A stretch of 21,181 bases of DNA from Akkermansiaceae bacterium UBA5020. GTDB taxonomy: Bacteria > Verrucomicrobiota > Verrucomicrobiia > Verrucomicrobiales > DEV007. The number at the start of each line of letters is the position of its first letter. Within the stretch, counting starts at the first letter, position 1. The position numbers and the translations under genes were made by a program. The stretch covers positions 1 through 21,181 of the forward strand of contig DGXY01000086.1 in NCBI GenBank assembly GCA_002396885.1, written 5' to 3'. The notes beneath the pieces were generated by a model, which was given only the letters and a program-made list of their open reading frames with translations, ran no database searches and was not told the origin of the DNA. Below are positions 1 through 7,778 of this stretch, in pieces.

Positions 1-66
1 CGGCCTTCTGTAAATCTGAGTCCGAAAGAAGAGGCGGCCTACGGAATACGCAGAATACGCGGAGGT
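1..66. repeat. partial and inverted copies of the 145-446 repeat units
   Basis: Bases 1-12 match the start of the 55-bp unit found at 156-167 and 211-222. Bases about 31-62 are the reverse complement of about 282-313, spanning the junction between the 55-bp and 26-bp arrays; the core CGGAATACGCAGAATACGCG lies at 41-60. The window therefore begins inside or next to a larger repeat cluster whose left part is cut off. Bases 67-144 show nothing recognisable as a gene. Confidence 0.7.
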
Positions 67-144
67 AAAAGAGCTTTTTCCGGAAAGCCAAATCAACGAC
101 CTTGGCCCGATGTCACAGCGAAGATTCCTTCGTTTCTGATCACG

Positions 145-309
145 GCGGCATCGATTTCGGCCTTCTGTATTTCCGCGCATTCTGCGTATTTTGATGCCTG
201 CGGCATCTATCTCGGCCTTCTGTATTTCCGCGTATTCTGCGTATTTTGATGCCTGCGGCATCTATCTCGGCCATCTGTATTTCCGCGTTTTCTGCGTATT
301 CCGTAGGCC
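145..309. repeat. 55-bp tandem repeat, three copies
   Basis: Three head-to-tail units start with GCGGCATC at about 145, 200 and 255, so the period is exactly 55 bp. Each unit contains CGGCC(T/A)TCTGTATTTCCGCG followed by a TCTGCGTATT core. The third unit departs from the consensus at its 3' end and runs into the next repeat family. The unit length is not a multiple of three, and open frames through it on either strand are low-complexity artefacts. Function unknown; it resembles dispersed intergenic repeats and has no spacers as a CRISPR array would. Confidence 0.85.
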
Positions 310-446
310 ACCTCTCCTCCGCTCGATGGTAGGCCGCCTCTCCATCCGCTCGATCGTAGGCCGCCTCTCCTCCGCTCGATCGTAGGCCGCCTCTCCTCCG
401 CTCGATGGTAGGCCACCTCTCCTCCGCTCGATGGTAGGGCACCTCT
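303..446. repeat. 26/27-bp tandem repeat, about 5.5 copies
   Basis: The heptamer GTAGGCC (last copy GTAGGGC) recurs at 303, 329, 356, 382, 408 and 434. Spacings are 26, 27, 26, 26 and 26 bp; the 27-bp unit carries one inserted base near 343. Units alternate between CGATCG and CGATGG before the heptamer and share CC(A/G)CCTCT after it. It is fused directly to the end of the 55-bp array, so the two families behave as one composite element upstream of the methyltransferase gene. Confidence 0.85.
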
Positions 447-474
447 GCCTCGGCGTTCCTGTCTCCACTCCGTT

Positions 475-505
475 TTGATTCGTGGAATTCGTGTGATTCG
501 TGGTT
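475..505. repeat. short ATTCGTGG-type direct repeats
   Basis: Variants of ATTCGTGG occur at about 478, 487 and 496. Read on the minus strand this gives the low-complexity peptide NHESHEFHES, which I recognise as a common artefact of intergenic repeats. It sits about 13 bp before the start codon of the next gene, so it occupies the place where a ribosome-binding site would be expected. Confidence 0.6.
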
Positions 506-517
506 TAACACGTCCCC

Positions 518-1420
518 ATGAAGCTCCCCCTTACCGATGTCCGTCCCGCCCTCGTGAACCGGCTCTACCGTGCCGCGTTCCGCTCGGGCCATGGGCGGAA
601 GGGCGGGGGCATCCGTCAGGGCCTCGCCCGGCCGCTCTTTTATCTCGTCGAATCCCTGCGCCTCCCGCGCGATGCCAAGCTCGAGATCGACCTGCCCGTG
701 CGCGGTGTCGCGAAGACCCTGCGGCTCAATGCCTACAATCGTCAGTTCAACCCCCTCTATTTCGCCCAATACGCCGAGGGCTACGAGGTCACCGTGGCGC
801 GCAGTCTCGCCGCCCTGCTCCCCGAAGACGGTGTGATGCTCGACATCGGCAGCAACTGGGGCTACTTCCCGCTGCTTCTCGCCTCTCGTGAAACCTTCCG
901 GGGGAAAATCCTCGCCTTCGAGCCAGTGCCCTCGACCTACGCCGATCTCGCCGACCTCGTCGCCCAGGCCGGCCTCGGCGAATGGATCGAACCCTGCCAG
1001 GCCGCGATCGGGAATGCCGACGGCAACGTCACCATGTCCGTGCCGCGCCACAGCGGACTCGCCCGCATCGATCCGAACGGCGCGGGAACGACCGTTCCGC
1101 TCCAGCGGCTCGACTCCCTCACCCTCGATCGCCTCGATGTCGTGAAGATCGACGTCGAAGGGCACGAACTCGCCGTTTTCGAGGGCGCCACCGAGACCCT
1201 CCGCCGCCTCGGCCCCGCCCTCGTTTTCGAAAGCGGCGTCGGTGCCAGGCAAAAAGCCCAGCCTCCCATCGAGTATCTCGAGAGCATCGGCTACCGCCTC
1301 CACCGACCCGAGGTCACTGGAAAGAAGGTCGTCTTTCACCCCTTCCGCGCCGCCGACCGGCCGACCATGCAGAAGTATTTCAACATCGTCGCCTGCCCCG
1401 CCGATCGCGTCCTTTCGTGA
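518..1420 (+). CDS. FkbM family methyltransferase
   Basis: The product is a 300-residue SAM-dependent methyltransferase of the FkbM type, a family acting on O-hydroxyls in polyketide, glycan and lipopolysaccharide-related substrates. The Rossmann motif I is LDIGSNWGYF (residues 108-117). The acidic motif after beta-2 is AFEPVP (133-138). The family signature VVKIDVEGHE is at 208-217, followed by an E-rich C-terminal strand (LVFES). Residues 1-100 are an N-terminal extension with no signal peptide. The ATG at 518 is the first in-frame ATG after the repeat cluster, and I see no Shine-Dalgarno sequence. The substrate cannot be deduced: there are no glycosyltransferase or polysaccharide genes beside it. 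The 142-bp gap to IF-1 suggests separate transcription. Confidence 0.88.
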   Translation: MKLPLTDVRPALVNRLYRAAFRSGHGRKGGGIRQGLARPLFYLVESLRLPRDAKLEIDLPVRGVAKTLRLNAYNRQFNPLYFAQYAEGYEVTVARSLAALLPEDGVMLDIGSNWGYFPLLLASRETFRGKILAFEPVPSTYADLADLVAQAGLGEWIEPCQAAIGNADGNVTMSVPRHSGLARIDPNGAGTTVPLQRLDSLTLDRLDVVKIDVEGHELAVFEGATETLRRLGPALVFESGVGARQKAQPPIEYLESIGYRLHRPEVTGKKVVFHPFRAADRPTMQKYFNIVACPADRVLS

Positions 1421-1562
1421 GCCCCGCTGCTCGACCTGGGAGGGTCAAGTTCACGACTCACCCCTTTCCGATTTTCCCTCTCCCGACTCCGAAGCCTTTT
1501 CTGACAAAGAATTTGCTTCTAAATTCTGAGAATTGCGCGAGGATGTGTTTTTACCAGCGATT

Positions 1563-1904
1563 ATGCAGCACGACGATACCGTAGAATTGGAGGGTACGAT
1601 CCACACCGTCCTCCCCGGCACCATGTTCCGGGTCGAATTGGATAACGGTCACCTCGTGCTGGCACACATCTCCGGAAAAATGCGCAAACGTTTCATCCGC
1701 CTCGTCGCGGGAGACCGGGTGAAGATCGAGATGTCGCCCTACGACACAGAAAAGGCCCGCATCGTTTACCGCGTCGACGCCCGCAGCCCACGCCCGATGA
1801 ATCCCGGCAAACGCAGCTCTCCTCGCAGCATGGCCCGTCCCGGTCAGCCCAAGAAACGCGCCAAGCCGAATCCGACGCCGCGCCGCGGCTCCGGTGGCAG
1901 CTGA
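1563..1904 (+). CDS. infA: translation initiation factor IF-1 with basic C-terminal tail
   Basis: IF-1 binds the ribosomal A site during initiation together with IF-2 and IF-3. From the ATG at 1563 the product is 113 residues. The first ~70 form a complete S1/OB-fold IF-1 with the hallmark segments GT(M)FRVEL, GHLVLAHISGKMRK, RLVAGDRVKIEMSPYD and KARIVYR. IF-1 is normally about 72 residues; here about 40 extra residues follow, rich in Arg, Lys, Pro and Ser (for example QPKKRAKPNPTPRRG). A longer TTG-started frame begins at 1533, but the family N-terminus (a few residues before the D-D-x-VELEG segment) matches the ATG at 1563. GAGG at 1539-1542 is rather far upstream for a ribosome-binding site. 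The upstream 1421-1532 stretch is more AT-rich than its surroundings and probably carries the promoter. Confidence 0.9.
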   Translation: MQHDDTVELEGTIHTVLPGTMFRVELDNGHLVLAHISGKMRKRFIRLVAGDRVKIEMSPYDTEKARIVYRVDARSPRPMNPGKRSSPRSMARPGQPKKRAKPNPTPRRGSGGS

Positions 1905-1933
1905 TTTTTTTCGACCTCCGCCCACGCGGGTGA

Positions 1934-2482
1934 ATGACGAATCCCTTCGCGATCCTCGGACTGCCCGAATCGCTCCTCCTCGATCCCGCAGCGATCGAGA
2001 CCTCCTGGCGCGAACATCATCGCGAGAGTGAGGCCGCCTCCGCAGGCGATGCCTCCGATCACAATCGCGCCCGCGCCCTCCTCTCCGATCCCATCTCCTG
2101 TCTCGCCGCCTGGCTTGAGGTAAAGGCCCCGGCGATCGCGCCCGACCGCTCCATTCCCCCCGCGCTGATGGATTTGTTCGCCAAGATCGGACCCGTCCTC
2201 GCGCGGACCGATGCCCTCCTCGCCCGACACCGCCAGGCCACCACCGCCCTCGCCCGCGCCCTTCTCACAAAGGATTGCATCACCGCGCAGCTCGAGGTGC
2301 AGGCTCTCTTGCAGGAGATCCAGCCCGTCAAAGCCACCTTCCTCGACCGCTTCGCCGCGTTTGAGAAAGCGGCCGAGCACGAGGATTTCGCCGCGGCCGC
2401 GGCCGCGCTCGGACCGCTCAAATTTCTCAAGAAGTGGGAAGAGCAATGCCGCGAACGGCTCCTTGCCCTGATCGCCACCTGA
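1934..2482 (+). CDS. HscB-like J-domain co-chaperone with degenerate HPD motif
   Basis: This 182-residue protein resembles HscB, the co-chaperone that delivers the IscU scaffold to HscA during Fe-S cluster assembly. The N-terminal part (residues 3-62) follows the HscB J-domain: NPFAILGLP, then a helix ending in WREHHRE, then N-x-A-x-x-LLSDP and AAWL. Where a J-protein has His-Pro-Asp, this one reads His29-Arg30-Glu31. Residues ~75-180 are helical and alanine-rich, matching the HscB C-terminal three-helix domain in length and pattern (family size ~170-180). The Hsp70-like gene starts 18 bp downstream, so the two are almost surely one transcription unit. Function is inferred from that pairing. 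The absence of HPD makes ATPase stimulation doubtful. No iscU, iscS or ferredoxin gene is visible nearby. Confidence 0.7.
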   Translation: MTNPFAILGLPESLLLDPAAIETSWREHHRESEAASAGDASDHNRARALLSDPISCLAAWLEVKAPAIAPDRSIPPALMDLFAKIGPVLARTDALLARHRQATTALARALLTKDCITAQLEVQALLQEIQPVKATFLDRFAAFEKAAEHEDFAAAAAALGPLKFLKKWEEQCRERLLALIAT

Positions 2483-2500
2483 GCGCACCGTCCCCGACTC

Positions 2501-4306
2501 ATGAACGACGAAATCATCATCGGGATCGATCTCGGCACGACCCACTCGCTCGTCGGGGTCGTCGACTCGGGTTTTCCCATCGTCCTCGCGAATGAAAAAG
2601 GCGAGCGGCTTCTCCCCTCGTGCGTGACCTGGCCGATCGGACGAGATCCCCTCGTCGGCACCGAGGCGATGCGCGCACGCGCCCTTGCCCCCGCGCGCAC
2701 CGTGGCCTCGATCAAACGCTTCATGGGTCGCACCTTCGCCGACCTCTCCATCGAGGAACGGAGCGAACCCCCCTATCGCCTCGTCCCGGGCTCCCGCGGC
2801 GAGATCCTCGTCGCGCTTGATGAGAAAACCCTCGTCTCGCCCGAGGAAGTCTCTGCCTTCATCCTCGCCCGGCTCAAGGAAACAGCCGAAGCCGCCTTGG
2901 AGATGCCCGTCTCGCGTGCCGTCGTCACCGTGCCGGCCTACTTCAATCATTCGCAGCGCGAAGCCACCCGCCGCGCCGCCGAGCTCGCCGGACTCACCGT
3001 CGAGCGCATCCTCAACGAACCCACCGCCGCCGCCCTCGCCTACGGGCTCGACCGCCTCGGCGAATCCGCCACCGTCGCCGTCTACGATCTCGGCGGAGGC
3101 ACCTTCGATCTTTCCGTCCTGCAATTGCGCGAAGGCTTTTTTGAAGTGATCGCCACCGCCGGCGACACCCGTCTCGGAGGCGACGATCTCGATCTCGCCC
3201 TCGCCCGTTTTCTCGCCGGGGAACTGGATTTGGGTGTTTTGTCAGAGCCCGAGGAGGCCACCCTGCGGATGCGCGCCCGCGAGGCGAAGGAGGCTCTCAG
3301 CAGCGAGGAGCGTGTCGTGGTGCGGCTCCCCTTCTTCCGTGGAGAATCCAGCTACGAGGTCGAAATCACCCGCGAACGTTTTGAGAAACTTGCCCTGCCC
3401 CTCATCGAACGCACCGGGCCGATCTGTCGCCGAGCCTTCGCCGAGGCCGCCGAAAAGGGCGCGGCGGCGGTCGAGAAACTCATCCTCGTCGGCGGCAGCA
3501 CCCGCATCCCCCTCGTGCGGACGAAGCTGAAGGAATGGCTCGGACTCGAACCCGATCTTTCCCAGCATCCCGACGAAGCCGTCGCCCTCGGGGCGGCGAT
3601 CCAGGCCGGGATGTTGTGTGGTCGTGTCAGGCAGATCCTCCTCGTCGACGTCACCCCGCTCTCGCTCGGCATCGAGACCTTCGGTGGCCTCATGAACGTG
3701 ATCATCCCGCGGAATTCCACCATCCCGGTGAAGGCCGGCGAGCTTTTCACCAACGCCGTCGACGGCCAGGCCTCCATGGCCATCCGCGTCCTCCAAGGCG
3801 AGCGCGAATTGGCGAAGGACAACTGGCTCCTCGGCGAGGTAACCTTACCTTTCACCCCCGGACCCAAAAGCAGCGCCCGCGTCGGCGTGCAATTCGCGAT
3901 CAACCGCGACGGCATCCTCGAGGTCCTCGCCCGCGACACCGCCACCGGCGAGGACCATGTCCTCGAGATCCGCGACGCCGCCGTCGACGTCGAGGACGAA
4001 GCCGTCGAACGCATGATCAGCGAATCGATCGACTACGCCTTCGACGACATGAACGAGCGCATCTGGACCGAGGCGAAGTTCAAGAGCGAAGAGCTCCTGC
4101 CGGCGGTGGCCGGGGCGCTCGAGTGGGTCGGCGATCGACTGGAGGAAGACGAGCGTTCCGCGATCACGACCGCGGCGAAGCGCGTGCGCGAGATCCTGGA
4201 GGCGGAGACCCACGACGCCGCGGCCTTGAAGAAGGCGAACGCCGCTCTCGATGAGGCGACGCAGACCTTGGCGGCGTTGTTGGTGGAGGCGGCATTCGAG
4301 GGGTAA
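2501..4306 (+). CDS. Hsp70-family chaperone (HscA/DnaK-like)
   Basis: A 601-residue Hsp70, close to the HscA length (~616) and shorter than DnaK (~640). The nucleotide-binding domain shows phosphate loop 1 GIDLGTTHS (residues 8-16), the connect region LNEPTAAALAYG (171-182), phosphate loop 2 VYDLGGGTFDLSV (194-206) and the adenosine motif LVGGSTRIP (329-337). The interdomain linker is LLVDVTPLSLGIET (380-393). The substrate-binding domain follows, with IIPRNSTIPV and a helical lid rich in E, K and A. The C-terminal EEVD-like tail of DnaK is missing and the protein ends in LLVEAAFEG. The preceding HscB-like gene favours an Fe-S-type HscA role, but no Fe-S partner genes are in view, so a more general Hsp70 paralogue is possible. 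The ATG at 2501 fits the family N-terminus. Confidence 0.9.
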   Translation: MNDEIIIGIDLGTTHSLVGVVDSGFPIVLANEKGERLLPSCVTWPIGRDPLVGTEAMRARALAPARTVASIKRFMGRTFADLSIEERSEPPYRLVPGSRGEILVALDEKTLVSPEEVSAFILARLKETAEAALEMPVSRAVVTVPAYFNHSQREATRRAAELAGLTVERILNEPTAAALAYGLDRLGESATVAVYDLGGGTFDLSVLQLREGFFEVIATAGDTRLGGDDLDLALARFLAGELDLGVLSEPEEATLRMRAREAKEALSSEERVVVRLPFFRGESSYEVEITRERFEKLALPLIERTGPICRRAFAEAAEKGAAAVEKLILVGGSTRIPLVRTKLKEWLGLEPDLSQHPDEAVALGAAIQAGMLCGRVRQILLVDVTPLSLGIETFGGLMNVIIPRNSTIPVKAGELFTNAVDGQASMAIRVLQGERELAKDNWLLGEVTLPFTPGPKSSARVGVQFAINRDGILEVLARDTATGEDHVLEIRDAAVDVEDEAVERMISESIDYAFDDMNERIWTEAKFKSEELLPAVAGALEWVGDRLEEDERSAITTAAKRVREILEAETHDAAALKKANAALDEATQTLAALLVEAAFEG

Positions 4307-4411
4307 GAGGGAAGACCCCTGTCCCTGACTCCAAGCGAAAAACGCCCTCGATTGCCCTTTGACCCCCCGCCCTTTTCCATCAAAGGTAGGTCCGGTTTCC
4401 CCCGCCTCGCC

Positions 4412-5656
4412 GTGACCTGGATTTCCCTCGCCCTCCGCAACCTCCTCCGCAATGCGCGTCGTTCCATCACGACGATCGCCGCGGTGGCTCTGGGCTATGC
4501 CGCAGTGAACATTCTCGCGGGATTCACGGCCTACATGTTCGTCAGCATCGAGGACGCGCACATCTACGAGCAGATCAACGGTCACGCCCAGATCTGGAAG
4601 AAAGACGCGCGCGGCTACGGCGGCACGGACCCGGGCGCCTACCTGATCTCGAAGGAGGAATTCGACGCGATCAAGGCCTTCGCTGCGGAGGACCCGCGGA
4701 TCGAGTTCCCTGCCGGGATGCTCGAGGTGAAGGGCAATGTCGATTTCAACGGGCTCCCCGGCTTTTTCATCGGTCAGGCGATGGTGCCCGAGGAGAAGGA
4801 CGCGATCCACCAGCGCTCTACCGCCTTGCGTAGCGCCGACGGCGACACCTACGAAGGCACGCCGATCACGAAAGACACGCCCGACGGCATCGGTGTGACC
4901 ACAGGCATGGCAGAGAGCCTCGGCCTGAAGATCGACGACGCGGTCATCCTCATGTCGGCCTCGATCAGCGGGCAGATGAACGCGATCGACGCCCGCGTCC
5001 TCCAGATCTCCGACACGGCCTCGGAGGCGCTCAACAACCGCTTCGTCTTCCTGCCCCTCGCCCTCGCCCAGAGCCTCTACGACACCGAGGGGGTGAGTTG
5101 TGTGCGTTTTCTCCTGAAAAACAGCGCCGACACCGATGCGGTCGTCGCTTCCCTGCGCGATCGTTTCCCCGAATCGGAGTGGGAGGTGATCCCCTGGTAT
5201 GAGGTCTCGAAGCTCTACCTGCGGACGAAGCGCATGTTCGACATCATCTTCGGCCTCGTCTTCGCGATCATCGCCACGATCGTGACGATGTCGGTGCTCA
5301 ACACGATCGGCATGGCCGTGGTCGAGCGGACAAAGGAGATCGGCACCCTGCGCGCCCTTGGCCTGAAGCGCCCCGGAGTCGTCATTCTTTTCGGCATCGA
5401 GAGCGCCCTCCTCGGCATCATCGGAGCGACCACGGGGCTGATCCTGACGCTGGCCTTCGCCCTCACCGTCGGGGTGATCGAGCCGACCTGGGAGCCGCCG
5501 GTGACGGCGCGGGAGATCGTCTGGGAGATCCGCATTCTCCCCGCGACCCTGCTCGGGACCTTCGTCCTGCTCGTCCTCTTCACCTCGCTCGCCGCGATCG
5601 CCCCGGCGCGCCGCGCCGCGAAACAGAGCATTGTCGATTCGCTGGGGCATGTGTAA
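4412..5656 (+). CDS. FtsX/MacB-type ABC transporter permease
   Basis: An integral inner-membrane permease of the FtsX/LolC/MacB type, about 414 residues from the GTG at 4412. The N-terminal ALRNLLRNARRS cytoplasmic segment leads into one membrane helix (TTIAAVALGYAAVNILAG). A ~220-residue periplasmic MacB_PCD-like domain comes next. Three C-terminal helices follow, around FGLVFAIIATIVTMSVL, ALLGIIGATTGLILTLAF and LLGTFVLLVLFTSLAAIAP. The conserved loop RTKEIGTLRALGLKR after the second helix contacts the ATPase in this family. An open frame extends upstream to a TTG at 4352, but its extra residues (proline-rich) do not look like part of the family, and AAAGGTAGG at 4382-4390 lies ahead of the GTG. 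No ATP-binding subunit gene is adjacent, so it must come from elsewhere. The downstream LolA-like gene begins 13 bp after the stop. Confidence 0.88.
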   Translation: MTWISLALRNLLRNARRSITTIAAVALGYAAVNILAGFTAYMFVSIEDAHIYEQINGHAQIWKKDARGYGGTDPGAYLISKEEFDAIKAFAAEDPRIEFPAGMLEVKGNVDFNGLPGFFIGQAMVPEEKDAIHQRSTALRSADGDTYEGTPITKDTPDGIGVTTGMAESLGLKIDDAVILMSASISGQMNAIDARVLQISDTASEALNNRFVFLPLALAQSLYDTEGVSCVRFLLKNSADTDAVVASLRDRFPESEWEVIPWYEVSKLYLRTKRMFDIIFGLVFAIIATIVTMSVLNTIGMAVVERTKEIGTLRALGLKRPGVVILFGIESALLGIIGATTGLILTLAFALTVGVIEPTWEPPVTAREIVWEIRILPATLLGTFVLLVLFTSLAAIAPARRAAKQSIVDSLGHV

Positions 5657-5669
5657 ACTGAACTGCCCC

Positions 5670-6389
5670 ATGAAAGCCCTCTTTTGCTCTCTCCTCGTCC
5701 TCCTCGCCTCGACGGCCTCACACGCCCAGGATGCTGCCCTCCTCGCCGCGGAACAGGCTCGTGGGATTCTCACCGGCACAGGCGTGCGCTGGACGGTTAC
5801 GGTCTCGGGCAACAAGAGCGCGAAATTCGTCGCCACCTCCCAGGGCGGGAAGATCTTCGCCGAAGTGATCGAGCCCGCCGACGCCACGGGGCGCCGCTAT
5901 CTCGCCGATTCCGGTGGCGACATGTGGTTCTGGAAACCGGGCCTGAGCCGTCCCGTCTCGGTCTCGAAGCGCCAGCGCCTCTCCGGCGACGCGGCCATCG
6001 GCGACATCGCCTCGACCAGCTACGTCGATGGCTACAAGGTGATCGGCCAGGAAGACGGCGAAGTGAACGGCGAAGCCGCCACGGTCTACACGATGGAAGC
6101 CAACTCCATGGGCGACACCTACGCGAAGATCAAATACTGGGTGACGAAGGCAGGCAATCTCGGGACGAAGTCCGAGTTCTACGCGAAGTCGGGTAATCTT
6201 GTCCGCTCCTCGACGATGGAATACAACAACAAGGCGGGTGGCAAACCCTTCCTCTCGAAGATGGTCGTCGTCGATGGAGGCAACACGATCACCCTCAGTT
6301 TCAGCGACGTGAACCTCGGCAATTTCCCCGCGAATCTCTTCACCCGCGAAAACCTCGGCGGTCCCAAGGACACCGGTCCGAAACGCTGA
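5670..6389 (+). CDS. LolA-like outer membrane lipoprotein-sorting protein
   Basis: A 239-residue periplasmic protein resembling the 'outer membrane lipoprotein-sorting protein' LolA-fold family that accompanies FtsX-type permeases. The ATG at 5670 starts a signal peptide (MKALFCSLLVLLASTASHA, cleaved before QDAA). The mature part is beta-rich with the family-like run RRYLADSGGDMWFWKPG, then RQRLSGDAAIGDIAS, and a C-terminal segment TLSFSDVNLGNFPANLFT. The gene follows the permease by 13 bp and is 14 bp ahead of the M20 hydrolase. In this context it probably carries a hydrophobic ligand released by the transporter to the outer membrane. An in-frame extension upstream overlaps the permease and lacks a signal-peptide character, so it was not used. 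Confidence 0.85.
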   Translation: MKALFCSLLVLLASTASHAQDAALLAAEQARGILTGTGVRWTVTVSGNKSAKFVATSQGGKIFAEVIEPADATGRRYLADSGGDMWFWKPGLSRPVSVSKRQRLSGDAAIGDIASTSYVDGYKVIGQEDGEVNGEAATVYTMEANSMGDTYAKIKYWVTKAGNLGTKSEFYAKSGNLVRSSTMEYNNKAGGKPFLSKMVVVDGGNTITLSFSDVNLGNFPANLFTRENLGGPKDTGPKR

Positions 6390-6403
6390 TTCCCTCCCCG
6401 ATC

Positions 6404-7771
6404 ATGGCCGCGATCACCTTCACTCCGGCGGAGTTGGATGCGGCCACGTCGCTCTTGCAGGATCTCATCCGGCTCGACACGACCAATCCGCCGGGCCACG
6501 AAGCCGCCGCAATCGCCCTGCTCGAGCAAAAGTGCCGCGACATCGGTCTCGAGACGGTGATCGCCGGGGCTCATGAGGAACGTCCCAACCTCGTCGCGAA
6601 ACTCGCGGCCGATCCCGCGCGACGCAAGAGGCGCCCTCTCATCCTGAGCGGTCACGTCGATTGTGTCCCCGCCGACCCCGCCCGCTGGACCCACGATCCC
6701 TGGTCGGCCCACCATGACGGCACCCACATCTGGGGCCGGGGAGCAATCGACATGAAGGGCTTTGTCGCAATGGCCTTCGCGGTGATCGCGAAACTGAAGC
6801 GCGAAAACCTGCCCCTCACCCGCGACGTTCTTTTTGTCGTGGTCTCCGATGAAGAAGCGGGCACGAGGCTCGGCTCGAAATGGCTCGTCGAGGAGCGTCC
6901 CGATCTGCTCGGCGATCCCGAGTATGTCATCAACGAGGTCGGCGGTTTCACGGTGCATCGCGATGGTCGGCGTTTTTATCCGGTGCAGGTCGCGGAGAAA
7001 GGGGTCGCCTGGCTACGATTGACGGTGCGCGGACGACCGGGCCACAGCTCGCTTCCCTCGCCGGAAAATGCGGTCTCCCGCCTTGCCCGCGGCATCGAGG
7101 CGATCGCGGAGACGCGCCTGCCATGGCATCCCTCGCCCGAGGCGCACCGCTTTCTCACCGGCTTTGCGAAACCGCGCGGCATCCTCGCGGAAAAGATCGC
7201 GGGGCTGCTCTGCCATCCTGTGATGGGGCCGATCCTTTTGCCGCTCCTCGTTCGCGAACCCTCGCGGCGCGCCTCGATCGAAGCGATTCTTCGCAACACG
7301 GCGACGCCGACCAGCCTGGGTAGCGGCGGAAACATCAACGTCCTCCCCGGCATCGCTTCGGTCGACATCGACGGCCGTCTCGCTCCCGGCCAGACCACCG
7401 ACGATCTCCTGAGCGAACTCGAGGTGGTTCTCAGTCCCCTGCTGGGGAACGACTACGCGCTCTCGGTGCTGCAGGAATCGCCCGGCGTTTCCTTCGAGAC
7501 CGACACCGAACTCTTCCACGAAATCGAGCGAGCCCTCACCGAAGCGGATCCTGGCAGCCACGTCGTGCCCGCGATCATCCCCGGCTTCACCGACAGCCGC
7601 AACTACGCGACCCTCGGGGCGCATTGCTACGGATTTTACCCGCTCCAGCTCCCGCCCGATCTCGATTTCGCCGCCCTCTTCCACGGCGACGACGAAAGGA
7701 TCCCGGTAGCAGGGTTCCACTGGGGAATTGGCGTGTTGGCGGGAATGTTAGGACGGTTTTTGACCCGGTGA
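6404..7771 (+). CDS. M20 family metallohydrolase
   Basis: A 455-residue cytosolic zinc amidohydrolase/peptidase of the M20 family. Metal and catalytic residues are in place: His84 and Asp86 in SGHVDCVPAD, bridging Asp116 in WGRGAIDMKG, the Glu150-Glu151 pair in VVSDEEAG, Glu178 in INEVGG, and His427 near the C-terminus in FHGDDERIP. The lid/dimerisation domain occupies roughly residues 200-310, with GRPGHSSLP at its start. The family covers acetylornithine deacetylase, succinyl-diaminopimelate desuccinylase and carboxypeptidases. The GSGGNINVLPG and PGFTDSRNY segments are closer to the carboxypeptidase/aminoacylase branch, so no argE or dapE name is given. It begins 14 bp after the LolA-like gene and ends just before a strong hairpin. 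Confidence 0.9.
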   Translation: MAAITFTPAELDAATSLLQDLIRLDTTNPPGHEAAAIALLEQKCRDIGLETVIAGAHEERPNLVAKLAADPARRKRRPLILSGHVDCVPADPARWTHDPWSAHHDGTHIWGRGAIDMKGFVAMAFAVIAKLKRENLPLTRDVLFVVVSDEEAGTRLGSKWLVEERPDLLGDPEYVINEVGGFTVHRDGRRFYPVQVAEKGVAWLRLTVRGRPGHSSLPSPENAVSRLARGIEAIAETRLPWHPSPEAHRFLTGFAKPRGILAEKIAGLLCHPVMGPILLPLLVREPSRRASIEAILRNTATPTSLGSGGNINVLPGIASVDIDGRLAPGQTTDDLLSELEVVLSPLLGNDYALSVLQESPGVSFETDTELFHEIERALTEADPGSHVVPAIIPGFTDSRNYATLGAHCYGFYPLQLPPDLDFAALFHGDDERIPVAGFHWGIGVLAGMLGRFLTR

Positions 7772-7778
7772 CTGAAAC

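Noticed and set aside
145..446. CRISPR array
   Set aside because: Units are contiguous with no unique spacers and no cas genes are present.
140..1339. 399-codon minus-strand open frame spanning the repeats and the FkbM gene
   Set aside because: Its C-terminal half is translated tandem repeat and the rest is antisense to a gene with clear methyltransferase motifs; high GC removes stop codons from the opposite strand.
1844..3124. 426-codon minus-strand open frame opposite the chaperone genes
   Set aside because: Glycine/aspartate-rich shadow of the HscB-like and Hsp70 genes with no recognisable domain.
3845..5887. 680-codon minus-strand open frame
   Set aside because: It is antisense to the Hsp70 tail, the ABC permease and the start of the LolA-like gene, all of which have family motifs; composition is the usual R/G/E/D-rich shadow.
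6404..7771. Naming the M20 enzyme argE or dapE
   Set aside because: Motifs place it in M20 only; no arginine or lysine biosynthesis genes are adjacent and some segments fit the carboxypeptidase branch better.
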